In this document: in pieces, positions 22,020 to 32,299 of the stretch
How the letters are laid out: each line of letters opens with the position of its first letter
Numbering within the stretch: the first letter of the stretch is position 1
Assembly (NCBI GenBank): GCA_030710605.1
Contig: CP092886.1
Coordinates: 159,324,000 to 159,387,999, forward strand
Direction of reading: 5' to 3'
Source of the DNA: Cordylochernes scorpioides
Taxonomy: Eukaryota; Arthropoda; Arachnida; Pseudoscorpiones; Chernetidae
Length of the DNA stretch: 64,000 bases
Position numbers and translations under genes: made by a program
Notes under the pieces: model-generated
Seen by the model: only the letters and a program-made list of their open reading frames with translations
What the model was told of the DNA's origin: nothing
The model's database searches: none

Positions 22020-22295
22020 AAACAGTGAAATTGTGCTAGGATCAGGTGGATTATTTGAGAAAAAGGAATCTCCGGATCGTACAACTAAGAGTTGCTGATT
22101 GCTTGCGCAATCTGTCGGGATAAATATCAACTAACCGTTAATTTTTAATTATACCAAAATTGGCCAAATCCCATTCTTATAATAATTAAAAATCGATGAT
22201 TAGTTGATATTTATTCCGACAGATGGCGCAAGCAATCAGCAACTTTTAGTAGTACGATCAGGAGATGCCTTTTTCTCAAATATTTAGAATTATAA
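22020..22295. mobile_element. FB2 foldback element, palindromic
   Basis: The left arm, about 22025-22140, ends 'caactaaccgttaattttta'. The right arm, about 22180-22290, reads 'gatgattagttgatatttat', 'tccgacagatggcgcaagca', 'atcagcaacttttagtagta' and 'cgatcaggagatgcc'. The two are near-complementary around a short centre. No protein. Confidence 0.85.
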
Positions 22296-22388
22296 ACAAA
22301 CCTTGACACCCAAAAATTGATTGAAATTATAAAAGCTTCGTTGATGAACAATTATTATTTTTTCCTTTATTAATCTATATATTATGTA

Positions 22389-22622
22389 GCATAATTATAA
22401 TAACGAATAGATTCAAAAAGGATAAGTTTCTTTATTTGAAAAATCAATTCAAGCTTTCGGGCGCAAGCTGCCCTTCTACAGGAATAATCGCGTATATATA
22501 TAAAACATAGAAAATATCCATTATTCCTGTAGAAGGGCAGCTTGCGCCCGAAAGCTTGAATTGATTTTTCAAATAAAGAAACTTATCCTTTTTCAATCTA
22601 TTCGTTATTATAATTATTGAAA
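22389..22622. repeat. Long near-perfect inverted repeat
   Basis: The left arm (about 22394-22489) runs from 'ataataacgaatagattcaa' to 'cccttctacaggaataat'. The right arm (about 22522-22618) is its complement with about one single-base difference. The centre is about 32 bases of AT-rich DNA. The arms contain 'caagctttcgggcgcaagct' and 'gcagcttgcgcccgaaagct'. It would form a hairpin of roughly 95 bp. The near-identity of the arms suggests recent origin or copying between them. No copy of this arm is seen elsewhere in the window. Confidence 0.92.
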
Positions 22623-22929
22623 GGATTATTCATATTATGTAGCATCTTTATCAATATATATTTCAAATGTATTTGATTCTATCAGGTTTAATTGAAGTAC
22701 AGCGAAGGAGTCGATTTAATTTTGTACCATTTTTAAACAGCATATTATTTCATGTCTGCAAATATAATCCATTTTGCATCATCTCCCTCCCAAACATTGT
22801 GCTGGTGAATCAATGGCGTGTAGATGAGGAGGAAATGAATAAATCCCAAGCAGTTATATAGAGACCCGGGGAGTAGAATAAATTTGGAAAATGATAAATT
22901 GGGAGAAGTAAAGTGAAAAATGACTTTTA

Positions 22930-23247
22930 AAGTCATTCAAGTTTGATTCAATATCTCCGTCGTGGTTGGGATCCCCGACCTGATGGGAATTTCACGTGGG
23001 GGGTTTGTTCATTTTTCAGGTGACGTAACAACAAACTGTGTACCGCTGGCCGTCTACGATGGCGGAGATCTACGTCTGGCATATTGAAGACCTCCTGGTA
23101 GATATGTTCAGGTATTTCTCTTTTATTCCTTCTTATCAACACTTAATCATGTCAGGGTATAAAGCCTGTAGAGTGACCGCAGCCTCGCTTAAAATTGACA
23201 TGGACCCAGAGCAGCAGCTCCACACACCCAATATAGAGAATATTATA
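22930..23247. other. GC-richer single-copy stretch, function unknown
   Basis: More balanced composition than its surroundings ('gtgtaccgctggccgtctac', 'gatggcggagatctacgtct', 'gcagcagctccacacaccca'). Frames of 71 codons (plus, 23038-23253) and 64 codons (minus, 22948-23142) are open, but neither resembles a known domain. It might be an exon or promoter fragment. I cannot support a gene call. Confidence 0.25.
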
Positions 23248-23248
23248 T

Positions 23249-23716
23249 TATGATGCATTAGCGCGCCATCTGTTATGAAAATTCGAAACTATTATAGACG
23301 CGTATGATTATTTTTAAAATGAAATAATTTCTACTGCCCTTACTGCAATGGTAATATTAATGGGAGGACCTGGCTCATCAGTAGTTAACCCTCTCAGCAG
23401 TTTCGCCAGTTTGATCTACCGCTGTTGTATTGCATTTTTTGACTTTCATTTTATAGTGAGACTGATGCTGGACTCATGGATTGGGTGTTTTTTTGAATAA
23501 AATTAGGATCGTTCCAAGAGTCCAGCTTCAGTATCACTATATAAGGAAAGTCGCAATATAACATCGGTAGATTAAACTGGCGAAACCGCTGGGAGGGTTT
23601 ACCACTGAGGAGGCACTCTTATTAATTTTTCCATCGCAGTAAAAGGAGTATAAATTGTTTAATTTTTAAAAGAATCATACGCGTCTATAATAATTTCTAG
23701 TTTTCATAGAGGACAT
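23249..23716. mobile_element. FB3 foldback element, full length
   Basis: The left arm runs from 'tgatgcattagcgcgccatc' through 'ctattatagacgcgtatgat', 'ctcatcagtagttaaccctc' and 'cagtttcgccagtttgatct' to the centre near 23490. The right arm returns the complement: 'gtagattaaactggcgaaac', 'cgctgggagggtttaccact', 'atcatacgcgtctataataa'. About 468 bp. No protein. Confidence 0.88.
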
Positions 23717-24094
23717 TGCAAATGCTGTGATAGAGATGCATGGAGGCATCTGAGGCTCTTCATTGGACACGACAACAACTACCAGCATGTAGAGTTTGAG
23801 ATGGTGTCAGCTGGGGATGAGTATAGCTCATCAATGGATGAGCCAATATATGTTTAATGATGTAGTTTATGGTTGCAGGTTCTATCTCTTGCAGGGGTAC
23901 TGCTTCATCTACGGAATATTCTATTGAACCCGCCCAGATATGGAAATCGAAAATTCGAAAGAGAAGATTGATAATTGGGTATGACGATGCCTTTATGATG
24001 CCGTTATGTTGCAAAAAATGAATTGTTGGGAGTTGTGTTTATTTATATAGTCATTTTGTTAATCTTTCTTATCTTGATTGTATATTCAGTAGAT

Positions 24095-24440
24095 ATTTAA
24101 ATATAAAAAAAGGAATATCCTGACCACGAGCACATATGCTTTTTAGATAGCAGAGCGCCATCAAATGGAACAGAAATCAACTAAACATTGATTTAACCTG
24201 TTTCCTGATATTTGGCCAACCCATTTTCTTGATAAATAAAGAAAAGCCTATCACGAACGCATTCGGGCTGTTGGCTCTCGTCAGCGTGGTGCAGGCTGTA
24301 CCACTGCGACCAAAAATGTTCTGATCCCAAAGGCTTCTTGATAAATCAAGAAATGGGTATTTAAGGCCAAATATGGAAAAATAATTTAAAAATAAAAAGG
24401 TCAGATGTTGGCATCAAAATTAAAAATATATATTTTAATA
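24095..24440 (+). mobile_element. FB1 element with core, near full length
   Basis: Starts 'ggaatatcctgaccacgagc', then 'gagcgccatcaaatggaaca', 'gatatttggccaacccattt', core 'attcgggctgttggctctcg' and 'tcagcgtggtgcaggctgta', then 'gcttcttgataaatcaagaa', and ends in AT sequence with 'ggtcagatgttggcatc'. Confidence 0.85.
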
Positions 24441-24834
24441 ACAACACCTGACCTTTTTATTTTTGAAATATTTTTTCATATTTAAATATGTTTATTTTAT
24501 ATATATGTTTTTGTTCTAAAATATATATATAAGAAAAATACATATTAATATTATAAAAATCAAATTTCTTTAGTAAGAATTATTTTACTAGCGAGAGAGG
24601 GAGAGAAGAGATTTGTGGAGCATTCGTGAGAGTTTTTGCTTTATTTTACTGACGTCTTATAAGAAGGAACGGTCGCTTGTCGCGGGTTGGGGTCTAGGGA
24701 AGTGCGCTAGTATAGGGACCATTTGTATATGTCACATTGTCGCAGCTGTTTCCCTTCAAACTGAAAAGGTGTTCGCCTAAATTATTCATGAAATGAAATC
24801 ATTGAATCCCGAATGTTTATTTTCCACATAAAGA

Positions 24835-24935
24835 AAACTTCTACTGTCTTGACTGCGATGAAAAATACTGGAAGGGCTTAACTCATCAGTGGTGAACCCT
24901 CCTAGCGGTTTTGCCAAATTAATCAAAAAGACCGC
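24835..24935 (+). mobile_element. FB3 fragment
   Basis: 'ttctactgtcttgactgcga' and 'ctcatcagtggtgaaccctc' then 'ctagcggttttgcca' match the left arm interior of FB3. The rest is lost. Confidence 0.75.
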
Positions 24936-26679
24936 TTTTTGGAGCTCAAATACTGCATTGGACGATTCTGTTTATGTATGCAACACTGAAGAGTGGAATT
25001 TTATTAAAGTAAACTATAAACATAAGCCTTTAGAGAATAGTATAATTACATATAAATATTTGCATGGAGCAATGCTCTTCCGCAAAAAGATTCACGTTTG
25101 AATGTTTTAATCGGCTCTAAGAAAAACCAACATTTGTTGCGATTTTTTTTCTTTCCGCTGACCTCTTTCATCTGATAAAATAGGTAACAGGACTATAAAT
25201 TCCATATATTTGTTTGTATCAAAATCCATGCCCGTATGTACTATCTTGGATATTGATAAGTTCTATATATAGGGGGGAATATTGAATTTTGCTGCTCGAT
25301 GCAACAATTAGACTCAAACATTCTACACGCTGATTGGATAATGAATTCAAAGCTGATTTGCTGATTGAGATCACGTGATAGTATTGAATCAGTTAGTGCC
25401 CGCGAATAAACTATATACAGATGGGAATTTGCCAGGAGGATACTTAAAAATAAAGGCCGCCTCTTCCGTCAAAATCTACGTTAAAACAGGTGACATCTAT
25501 TGATGTCGTGTAGTGTGAACTAGCCAACTCGGGTTGGTAACTAAGCCGAAACACACCAGCTTTGGAAAACTGAGAAACGTCTCTTACTTGTAGAATAGAC
25601 GCCAAATCTATGCATGATCCACAAACATTACTGAATCCTAAACGAATTCTGTCATTGACAAACAACAACACCAGCTTTGTAAATTCCAAAACGCCTTCCA
25701 ATATTTTAACTATATTATTTTATCATATAACACACACTCATTATTAACATTATATCAGTATATATATATATAAGGTAAATTAGTTTATATTTCAGAGAAT
25801 TTGTTTTCGAAATTACTCTCAATATTTTTATATAACATAACAAATTTGAGAACTATTTCTACAAAATATATTTTTTAAATGATAACTCAAACTATTAACC
25901 ATTTTTATCTAAAATTGAAAATTGAATTTGTGTGTTAAATGTTTCTAATATTTGTATGTAAGATAACAAAATTTTATATGTAGAATGTATGTGTTTATAA
26001 TGGTTCAATTTTTTGGTTGTGCGCGTGTTTGTAATTCTTCAACTTGTTGTGACCGATTGGAATGTTCAGAATTTTATTTTTCCATCCAATTCGATGTCTC
26101 TCTCAGTGAAATATGTTTTAAAATAATTCAGAAAATTACACTTCTCGTAGTTTATATATTTGTAGAAGAAAATTTATTCTAAACAATACTCTAGCGGTAG
26201 AGGTACATCTAAAGGTGTGATACAAAAAGGGAAAAGATAGGAATGCATAAATGAAAAATAAATCCCAAAGAGCATAAGTTTCCATTAAGCATTGTTGCTG
26301 TCCGGAGGTAACAATAAAAACAATAGAGATAATTACCACGATAAATATTCGCCTGTCACAAACTAACTTGCACCAACTTGTGTCTTTTGTTTTGAACAAA
26401 GCCGAACATTTTATCTTGCTCAAGTTCCACACACTCTCAATATAAATATTCCGCACATATGTGATTATGAATTGTTGATAGGTTTTCACATTTTATGCGA
26501 GCCATAGTTATCCAGAAATATTTGAATAAGGAAAATTAACTTTTGAACAAAGAGTTTTTATTTTTTTGAGGTGATGCAATCTTTCGAGGAAACTTTGCTT
26601 TTCAACAAACTTGCTAATGGGTAATATTAAGTAATAACTGGTGTATTAAAATATATAAAATAAAAGTAATGAAAGCCAA
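24936..26679. other. No convincing gene
   Basis: The only part with coding-like texture is the minus strand of about 25444-25701 (85 open codons, ...RIRLGFSNVCGSCIDLAS...). It contains an AG followed 66 bases on by a donor-like ACAAGTAAGAG. I do not recognise the protein, and an exon call would be a guess. The flanks are AT-rich. Confidence 0.25.
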
Positions 26680-26800
26680 AACTGGTGTTGTGGCTCATAT
26701 TGTTAGGTAAAGTGTTTACCTGGGCTGATTAAAGTAATGCATCGTCTGATGCATAATTAGAGAGAGATATCCTTCTATAGGTACATGAATATCTTCCTCC
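26680..26800 (+). repeat. Dispersed repeat R2, fragment
   Basis: 'aaaactggtgttgtggctca' corresponds to 'aaaactggggttgtggcttt' at about 60640, and 'ggtacatgaatatc' to the 14420 copy. Confidence 0.5.
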
Positions 26801-27839
26801 CGCAACTCTAGTTATATATATATTGTTTTTGTTGGCACATAAATATGTTGTAATATCTTGAAAAAGGTTGGCGTTCAGCCAACTGAAATATTGGTAAATA
26901 TATAATATTTTGATCCAATATATGCCTTTTTAATTTAAAAAAAAAAAATATATATATATATATATTTATACGCACAGCAATATAAATACACTTTCTCACC
27001 TCCAGAAAAATTATCGCTGTACAATAGAACAATAGGTTTCTTCCCAAACGACATTTCTTCAGAAGTCAAATGAGCCACCTTGGACCTCTTTACACTATTA
27101 GGTGAACGAGAGTTCCATTTACTAAAAGATAAATTATTTGAAATTCTACCGAGAGAAATTGCTGTTAGCCTTTCAAACTATATTTTGACTACTTGTTATT
27201 TTCTTAAAAATAATTGCTCCGGAATGTGAGACTGCCATTAAAACTCTTTCTATTAATTGTTCACCAGAGAATGGGCTCAGATGACCAGAAAAAAAAAAAG
27301 AAAATATTAATGTTTAACACGAGCCGAAATCAACGAGATAAATGTAAGACAATTAGACCATGTCATTAAGCAGGCATACCAGCCCTTTAAACCGTTGGAT
27401 AAAATAAAACGAAAATATTTTTCAACTTTTCAATAAGAAGGACATTGATGTGAAAGCTGAGCATGTAATCTGCTGCTCGGACATTGAAAGACCAAATCTG
27501 AATTAACAATTCATGCGCTTGATGATTCTGTGCGGATGCCTTCTCAGATCAAATTACTTGAAATTAGCGAATAAAGTGATCGTTTGATCTTTTTCTACAT
27601 CAATCAATTTATAAACTGATGTTTTCTTTATTGTTGTTATATAATATCCTGGCATTTTTTGCGTGTGCTGTTCTCTTTTGTACTTTTTATCATTCCGATC
27701 ATTGGCCATTAGTACAAAATATCTCATTGACAGGATAGTAATCAACAACTATGATCATGCTTGAGATTAAGTGCGCGATCTATTGAATAGAATTATACAA
27801 GCGTACACCTGGATCTGTGAAAATATATATATATATTTA
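26801..27839. other. No recognised gene or repeat
   Basis: AT-rich, with a poly(A)/(TA) tract at about 26937-26966 and a poly(A) run at 27288-27300. No protein-like frame. Confidence 0.4.
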
Positions 27840-28045
27840 ATATATTTTCAAAATATTCCGAAGGATTTCATCCTCTTTTTCTATTTATTACGCAAAAAAA
27901 ACTTGAAAGTAATTTACAAATTCTTGAAGATCACATGGAAAATGTCATCTTCCAAGAATTTTTAAATTACTTTTAGTTTTTTTTTTGCGATAAATTTAAA
28001 AAGAGAAAGAAATCCATCTCGAAATATTGAAAAAAAAATACCACA
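27840..28045. repeat. Foldback inverted repeat, about 95-bp arms
   Basis: The left arm reads 'tattttcaaaatattccgaa', 'ggatttcatcctctttttct', 'atttattacgcaaaaaaaac' and 'aaattcttgaagatcacatg'. The right arm from about 27943 returns 'tcatcttccaagaattttta', 'gttttttttttgcgataaat' and 'agaaatccatctcgaaatat'. The centre is only a few bases, so it is almost a pure hairpin. No other copy in the window. Confidence 0.85.
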
Positions 28046-29555
28046 AATCCAAGTACGCCCTTTTAATATAATAAGCAACGTATTCGTAAAGTGGTGTAAC
28101 CGGATCCGATAAAATTCTATGTATTTATTTGTGCTCAAAGTTTCAAGTAAATTAGTCCAAGATTGGGACGGAATGATATGGCCATTATTTTTTATTCAGG
28201 TTTCGTCTTTTTGTCTTCTAATAACCGAAGGACGAATCACATGTTAAAGCTCACATCAATGTTCCGTATTAATAAATAGTTTAAATATTCTCAATTTTAT
28301 TTTAGCCAACGCATTTTAAGAGATTGGTTTACTAGAAATTGGCAAAATAAGATTCCAAATATCACTTGATTCATTTATCAATCCCCCGACCTGGCACCAA
28401 TCTTTTTCCCTTCAGTCCATACCATCTGGGTTTCTAGAATGCAAAAGTCACAATATAATAATAATTTTGTATTAGAGATCCAATATACACTAGGAAATTT
28501 TGAAATAAATTAAAGTTGTAAACAAAAAAGGCATATTCTGTCCGCGCTTACATGAGCATCTTTAAAGGTGGTATTATATTTTATTAAAAACATAGTTTTA
28601 CAGATATAATTTTTCTCTTTCTTTAAACATTTTAATGATTTAAATAAGTATTGTCATGGTTCTCTGTGTGTTTCCAGTTCTATCTTTACGATTCTTTACT
28701 TCTGTTCCGTATCTATGACGCGTTACTGCAGAAACCTCTGCGATAAAAGTTGTTATAGCCTTTTAATAGCAATATATTTTTAACTTGAAATATAAATTTA
28801 TATTTCTATTTTGTAATTAGTTACCAAATAAAACTATGCAAATTTTCCTTTTTACTATATACGTTAACAGTATATATTAATTTATTTTTTTAATTAATTA
28901 GATACAACTTTCTATACTCACAGCATATTCAGATATTATCATATGAAAGTAATTTAATAGAGATAGTAAACTTTCATAAATTATAATAATTTATTGTATA
29001 TATAATCCTTCTCATTTAATTTATATGGAAATATTATAATCAATATAAATAGAAGGGTTTCCGTGAAGTTTTGATATATTGTTTGGAAACTCTATAGCAT
29101 ATATTTATATTTATTCTAAGAATTTGAGATACCATTTTCCAGTGATGCCGCATTATAAAGGAAATAAGGAATAATGATTGTATTAAACCATAAGGATTCC
29201 TGACTTTATATTCCCAAACGACGTGAAATAATAAATAAACGTAATAATATATAACGTGGTAACTCATATTATAATCCGTTAAAATGGGAATTTTATTTCC
29301 GCCATTTTTGTTGGTATGGGCCAAAGTAAACAGAAAATCCACCCAAGCGGTGGCTGTCTCATTATTCTAGATTTATGATCAGCCGAACTCCCTTTTTTTC
29401 GGACGGTCAATAGTCACTTTTATTTATTTCATTTATTAATAAATAGTGCTCTGCTATCAGAATAATAAAGAAAATCTCCAAGATTTTTTAAAAGAACGAA
29501 TATTTTTATATCATATTTTATTTTGTTGTTTAAATAAATAGCAAGTGAGTGAGCG
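28046..29555. other. No recognised gene; AT-rich
   Basis: Nothing coding-like. The fragment 'aaaaggcatattctgtccgc' to 'gagcatctttaaaggtgg' at 28527-28570 is a decayed FB1 end. Everything else is AT-rich single-copy DNA as far as I can see. Confidence 0.4.
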
Positions 29556-29905
29556 GATCATTCCGAGGTGACATTCACGAAAAGGCTGATTCTAATCATT
29601 CCTGTGTCACGCACAAACTCGCTTAATTCCGCCGCCGTCGCATTGTTAGCAGCATACAGTTGGATTGTCGGCATACAAATGCAGGCCACATTTGTAATTT
29701 TAGAAGTAAACGACATTTTCATCTCAATTATTTAGGCCGCGTGTAATTAATATAATTAAGACAGGTGAAACAATTGGCTCGTAGCGAGATCTATGTCCAA
29801 TAGAGGACTGTCGTACTTGGAGACTCGCTGTCGTGACGGAATTGTTGTTGTTAGTCGAGTTTGACTTTTAGTAACTTTATGGACAAATATTCACCAATTT
29901 TATCT
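29556..29905. promoter_or_regulatory. Candidate conserved non-coding island
   Basis: Complex sequence in AT-rich surroundings: 'ttaattccgccgccgtcgca', 'tgtaattaatataattaaga', 'caggtgaaacaattggctcg'. It clusters homeodomain cores (TAATTA) with two E-box-like hexamers (CAGGTG, CAATTG). This is the texture of developmental enhancers, but that is impression only. Confidence 0.25.
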
Positions 29906-30329
29906 GTTAGTGACCATCCCTCCAGCCATCCAGTAATATTCACTAGATTTCTTCCCCCAGCTCATTGGAGGTCATTCTTTTTCTAGGCAGAATAAAATAA
30001 CAAGCGTTATTAAAAATGTTTTAAACATTCAAAATATTTAATATTTAATAATGTTATAATAAATATATATTTTTAAATATATATACATGGTAATTTAAAC
30101 CACCAGCCCTATATTGTATAATACTTATAACAAGATTGTCATGTTGTATATAGAAACACATCTATAAATAATTATACGCATGATTGACATGTGTCATTGC
30201 ATCACCATATGTAATGTACTTTGTACAAACTGAGAATAAATAAATAAAACTATGTAATAGATTAAGAGCTGAGTTAAAGCAAGATTGAGGAGTTCAAAAA
30301 CGTCTAAAATCGAGAGAGAAATCCAACAA

Positions 30330-30785
30330 CCCTAAAGAGGAATTTGGCAAGTCGTTGCCATCAAGGTCAAAGGGTGCAGAATGCCGCAGACGCTCAAAGT
30401 CCAAATTCTCACATGTCTCCCCCCCCCCCTCGGCAAAGATATAAAACCTCGGTTTTAGCCGAACTTAGACAGTCACTTTCACCATCGGCGTTAGCCCTTG
30501 TCGGTTGTAGACCACCTCATCGCCATGTAAAACAGTAAGATCTCTGCTATCTCCATCTTGCTCTTAGCTCGACTTTTATCTGTTCACGGAACTTTCCTAC
30601 TACAACTGTGTCTCTTCGTTTTTTTGTGTGTGGACATTCCCAAGCTTTCAACTCTGCCTCGACCACGACTGCCTGTACTCTGTGAAAACTGTTAAAGGTC
30701 TTCCAAAGTGCAGAGAGGTACTGGAAAACTCTCCACGCCCTGACTGTCCCTCTCGGTTACTACAGGTTTGACCCTCGGTTACCAC
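30330..30785 (+). other. GC-richer segment with TATA and initiator-like core, possible LTR remnant
   Basis: The segment has a C10-11 run at about 30420, a TATAAAA at about 30440, and 'gacagtcactttcacc' about 30 bases downstream, a spacing usual for TATA and initiator. It continues in balanced, pyrimidine-rich sequence to 'accctcggttacca'. A 64-codon frame (30344-30538) crosses all this and is not protein-like. This could be a solo LTR or a host promoter. No direct repeat partner lies in the window. Confidence 0.3.
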
Positions 30786-30794
30786 ATATATCTA

Positions 30795-31158
30795 TATGTT
30801 TGAAAATAGAGCAATCCATATATTATATTATTTAAAAATGTCTATTTTGGATAAAAAATTTATTTCCGAAATATCGGAAATAAAACTTTTTGATCCAAAA
30901 TAGGCATTTTTAAATAATATATCTATATATATATTAAAACTAAAAAGCGTATCCTGACCAGGAGCACATGTGCTTTTCAGAAGGCAGAGCGCCATCAGGT
31001 GGAACAGAAATAAACTAAACGTTGATTTAACCTGTTCCCTGATATTTGGCCAACCCAATTTATTGATAAATCAAGAAAAGCCATATATTTTTTGATTCAA
31101 TCTGTGAATATATATATATATATATATTTATGGATTGCTCTATTTTCAAAATATACAT
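30795..31158. mobile_element. Foldback element interrupted by an FB1 copy
   Basis: The outer arms are 'tgaaaatagagcaatccata' at about 30800 and its complement 'tatggattgctctattttca' at about 31130. An inner palindrome centred near 30872 is built on 'ttatttccgaaatatcggaa'. An FB1 arm (30940-31085: 'gcgtatcctgaccaggagca', 'gcgccatcaggtggaacaga') interrupts the right side. The outer arm word recurs at about 54815. Confidence 0.75.
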
Positions 31159-31219
31159 ATATATAGTCACACAGAAATAAATGCATATATTAGTTTTAGA
31201 AATAGTTATATTCTTCCAT

Positions 31220-31490
31220 TATTTCGAGGGGTAACTCGACTCTCTTTATCGAGGATGTTTGTGTTTTGAACTAAAACACGTGAGCACGCGTGCGCCACTT
31301 TAGTTATACAAGAGGAACGAAGGAATTAACTTTATGATTTAAATATTGAATCCAATATATATACTGCCACAATAATTATATATTATACTAGCAATATTAT
31401 TTATATCTCAATATATATATATAATTATTGCCTGTGTATATACTAGATTTAATATTTAAATCACAGATAATCCCTTAAATTTATATATAT
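31220..31490 (+). repeat. Dispersed repeat R4, copy 2
   Basis: Matches 18570-18800 through 'gaggatgtttgtgttttgaa', 'aaacacgtgagcacgcgtgc', 'acgaaggaattaactttatg' and 'atttaaatattgaatccaat'. Its end is an AT-rich inverted repeat, 'atttaaatattgaatcc' against 'tagatttaatatttaaat'. Confidence 0.65.
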
Positions 31491-31628
31491 AGATAACCTT
31501 TAAATATTGATAGTAAGGCGCTCACACAGAGAGATACATCGGAAAACCTTTTTATATTTGACTCTGAATTATCAATTCAAAATTAGTCCTCTCTTTGTTT
31601 CTTAAAAAATAAAAAATAAATAAAATAA

Positions 31629-31765
31629 ATGAGCATCTGATGTGATCTGTCAATATATAGGGCCTCAACCCGTCCTGCATATTTACGTATTGACTTCTTT
31701 CCTCAGTAGGTAAATATGCAGAACGGGTTGAGGCCATATATGTTGACAGATCACATCAGATACTC
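31629..31765. repeat. Compact hairpin, about 57-bp arms
   Basis: The left arm reads 'gagcatctgatgtgatctgt', 'caatatatagggcctcaacc', 'cgtcctgcatatttac'. The loop is about 20 bases ('gtattgacttctttcctcag' region). The right arm returns 'taaatatgcagaacgggttg', 'aggccatatatgttgacaga', 'tcacatcagatactc'. A few mismatches. No second copy in the window. It could be a tiny foldback element; a small-RNA hairpin precursor is possible but unsupported. Confidence 0.85.
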
Positions 31766-31997
31766 TTTTGTTTCCTTTTTTTTTGTAGAATCGTTGAATT
31801 TTTTACCTTGATTAGAAATTGGCGAAATTTCTGAGTTCAAGAAAGTTATCTACGTGAAAATAGTAAAATTATTTGTCGGAAGTAATTTTGCCATCTTCTA
31901 TCTTACTGGCAGTGTTATACAAGGCGAAGCCTAACGTGGCAAGAAGCAGTATGTAACATGAACAAAGCAATGCTTAACGTGACATTAGGAGGTATTC

Positions 31998-32298
31998 AAC
32001 TTGAGCATGGTTATTTGAACTGCTTCACAAGACGGTCTTAAACTTGAACAAGGCTATTTGAACTGCTCCACAAGACGGTCTTAAACTTGAACAAGGCTAT
32101 TTGAACTGCTCCACAAGACGGTCTTAAACTTGAACAAGGCTATTTGAACTGCTTCACAAGACGGTCTTAAACTTGAACAAGGCTATTTGAACTGCTCCAC
32201 AAGACGGTATTAAACTTTAACAAAGCTATTTGAACTGCTTCACAAGACGGTATTAAACTTGAACAAGGCTATTTGAACTGCTCCACAAGACATCATCT
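31998..32298 (+). repeat. 43-bp tandem repeat, 7 copies
   Basis: The unit is 'aacttgaacaaggctatttg' plus 'aactgctccacaagacggtc' plus 'tta'. Seven full units run from 31998, 32041, 32084, 32127, 32170, 32213 and 32256. Decayed half-units lie on both sides ('aacatgaacaaagcaatgct' before, 'aacgtgaacaaggctgaatg' after). Confidence 0.95.
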
Positions 32299-32299
32299 A

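Noticed and set aside
25444..25701. Possible host exon on the minus strand with donor-like ACAAGTAAGAG
   Set aside because: No recognisable protein domain, no clear branch or pyrimidine tract before the acceptor, and no neighbouring exon.
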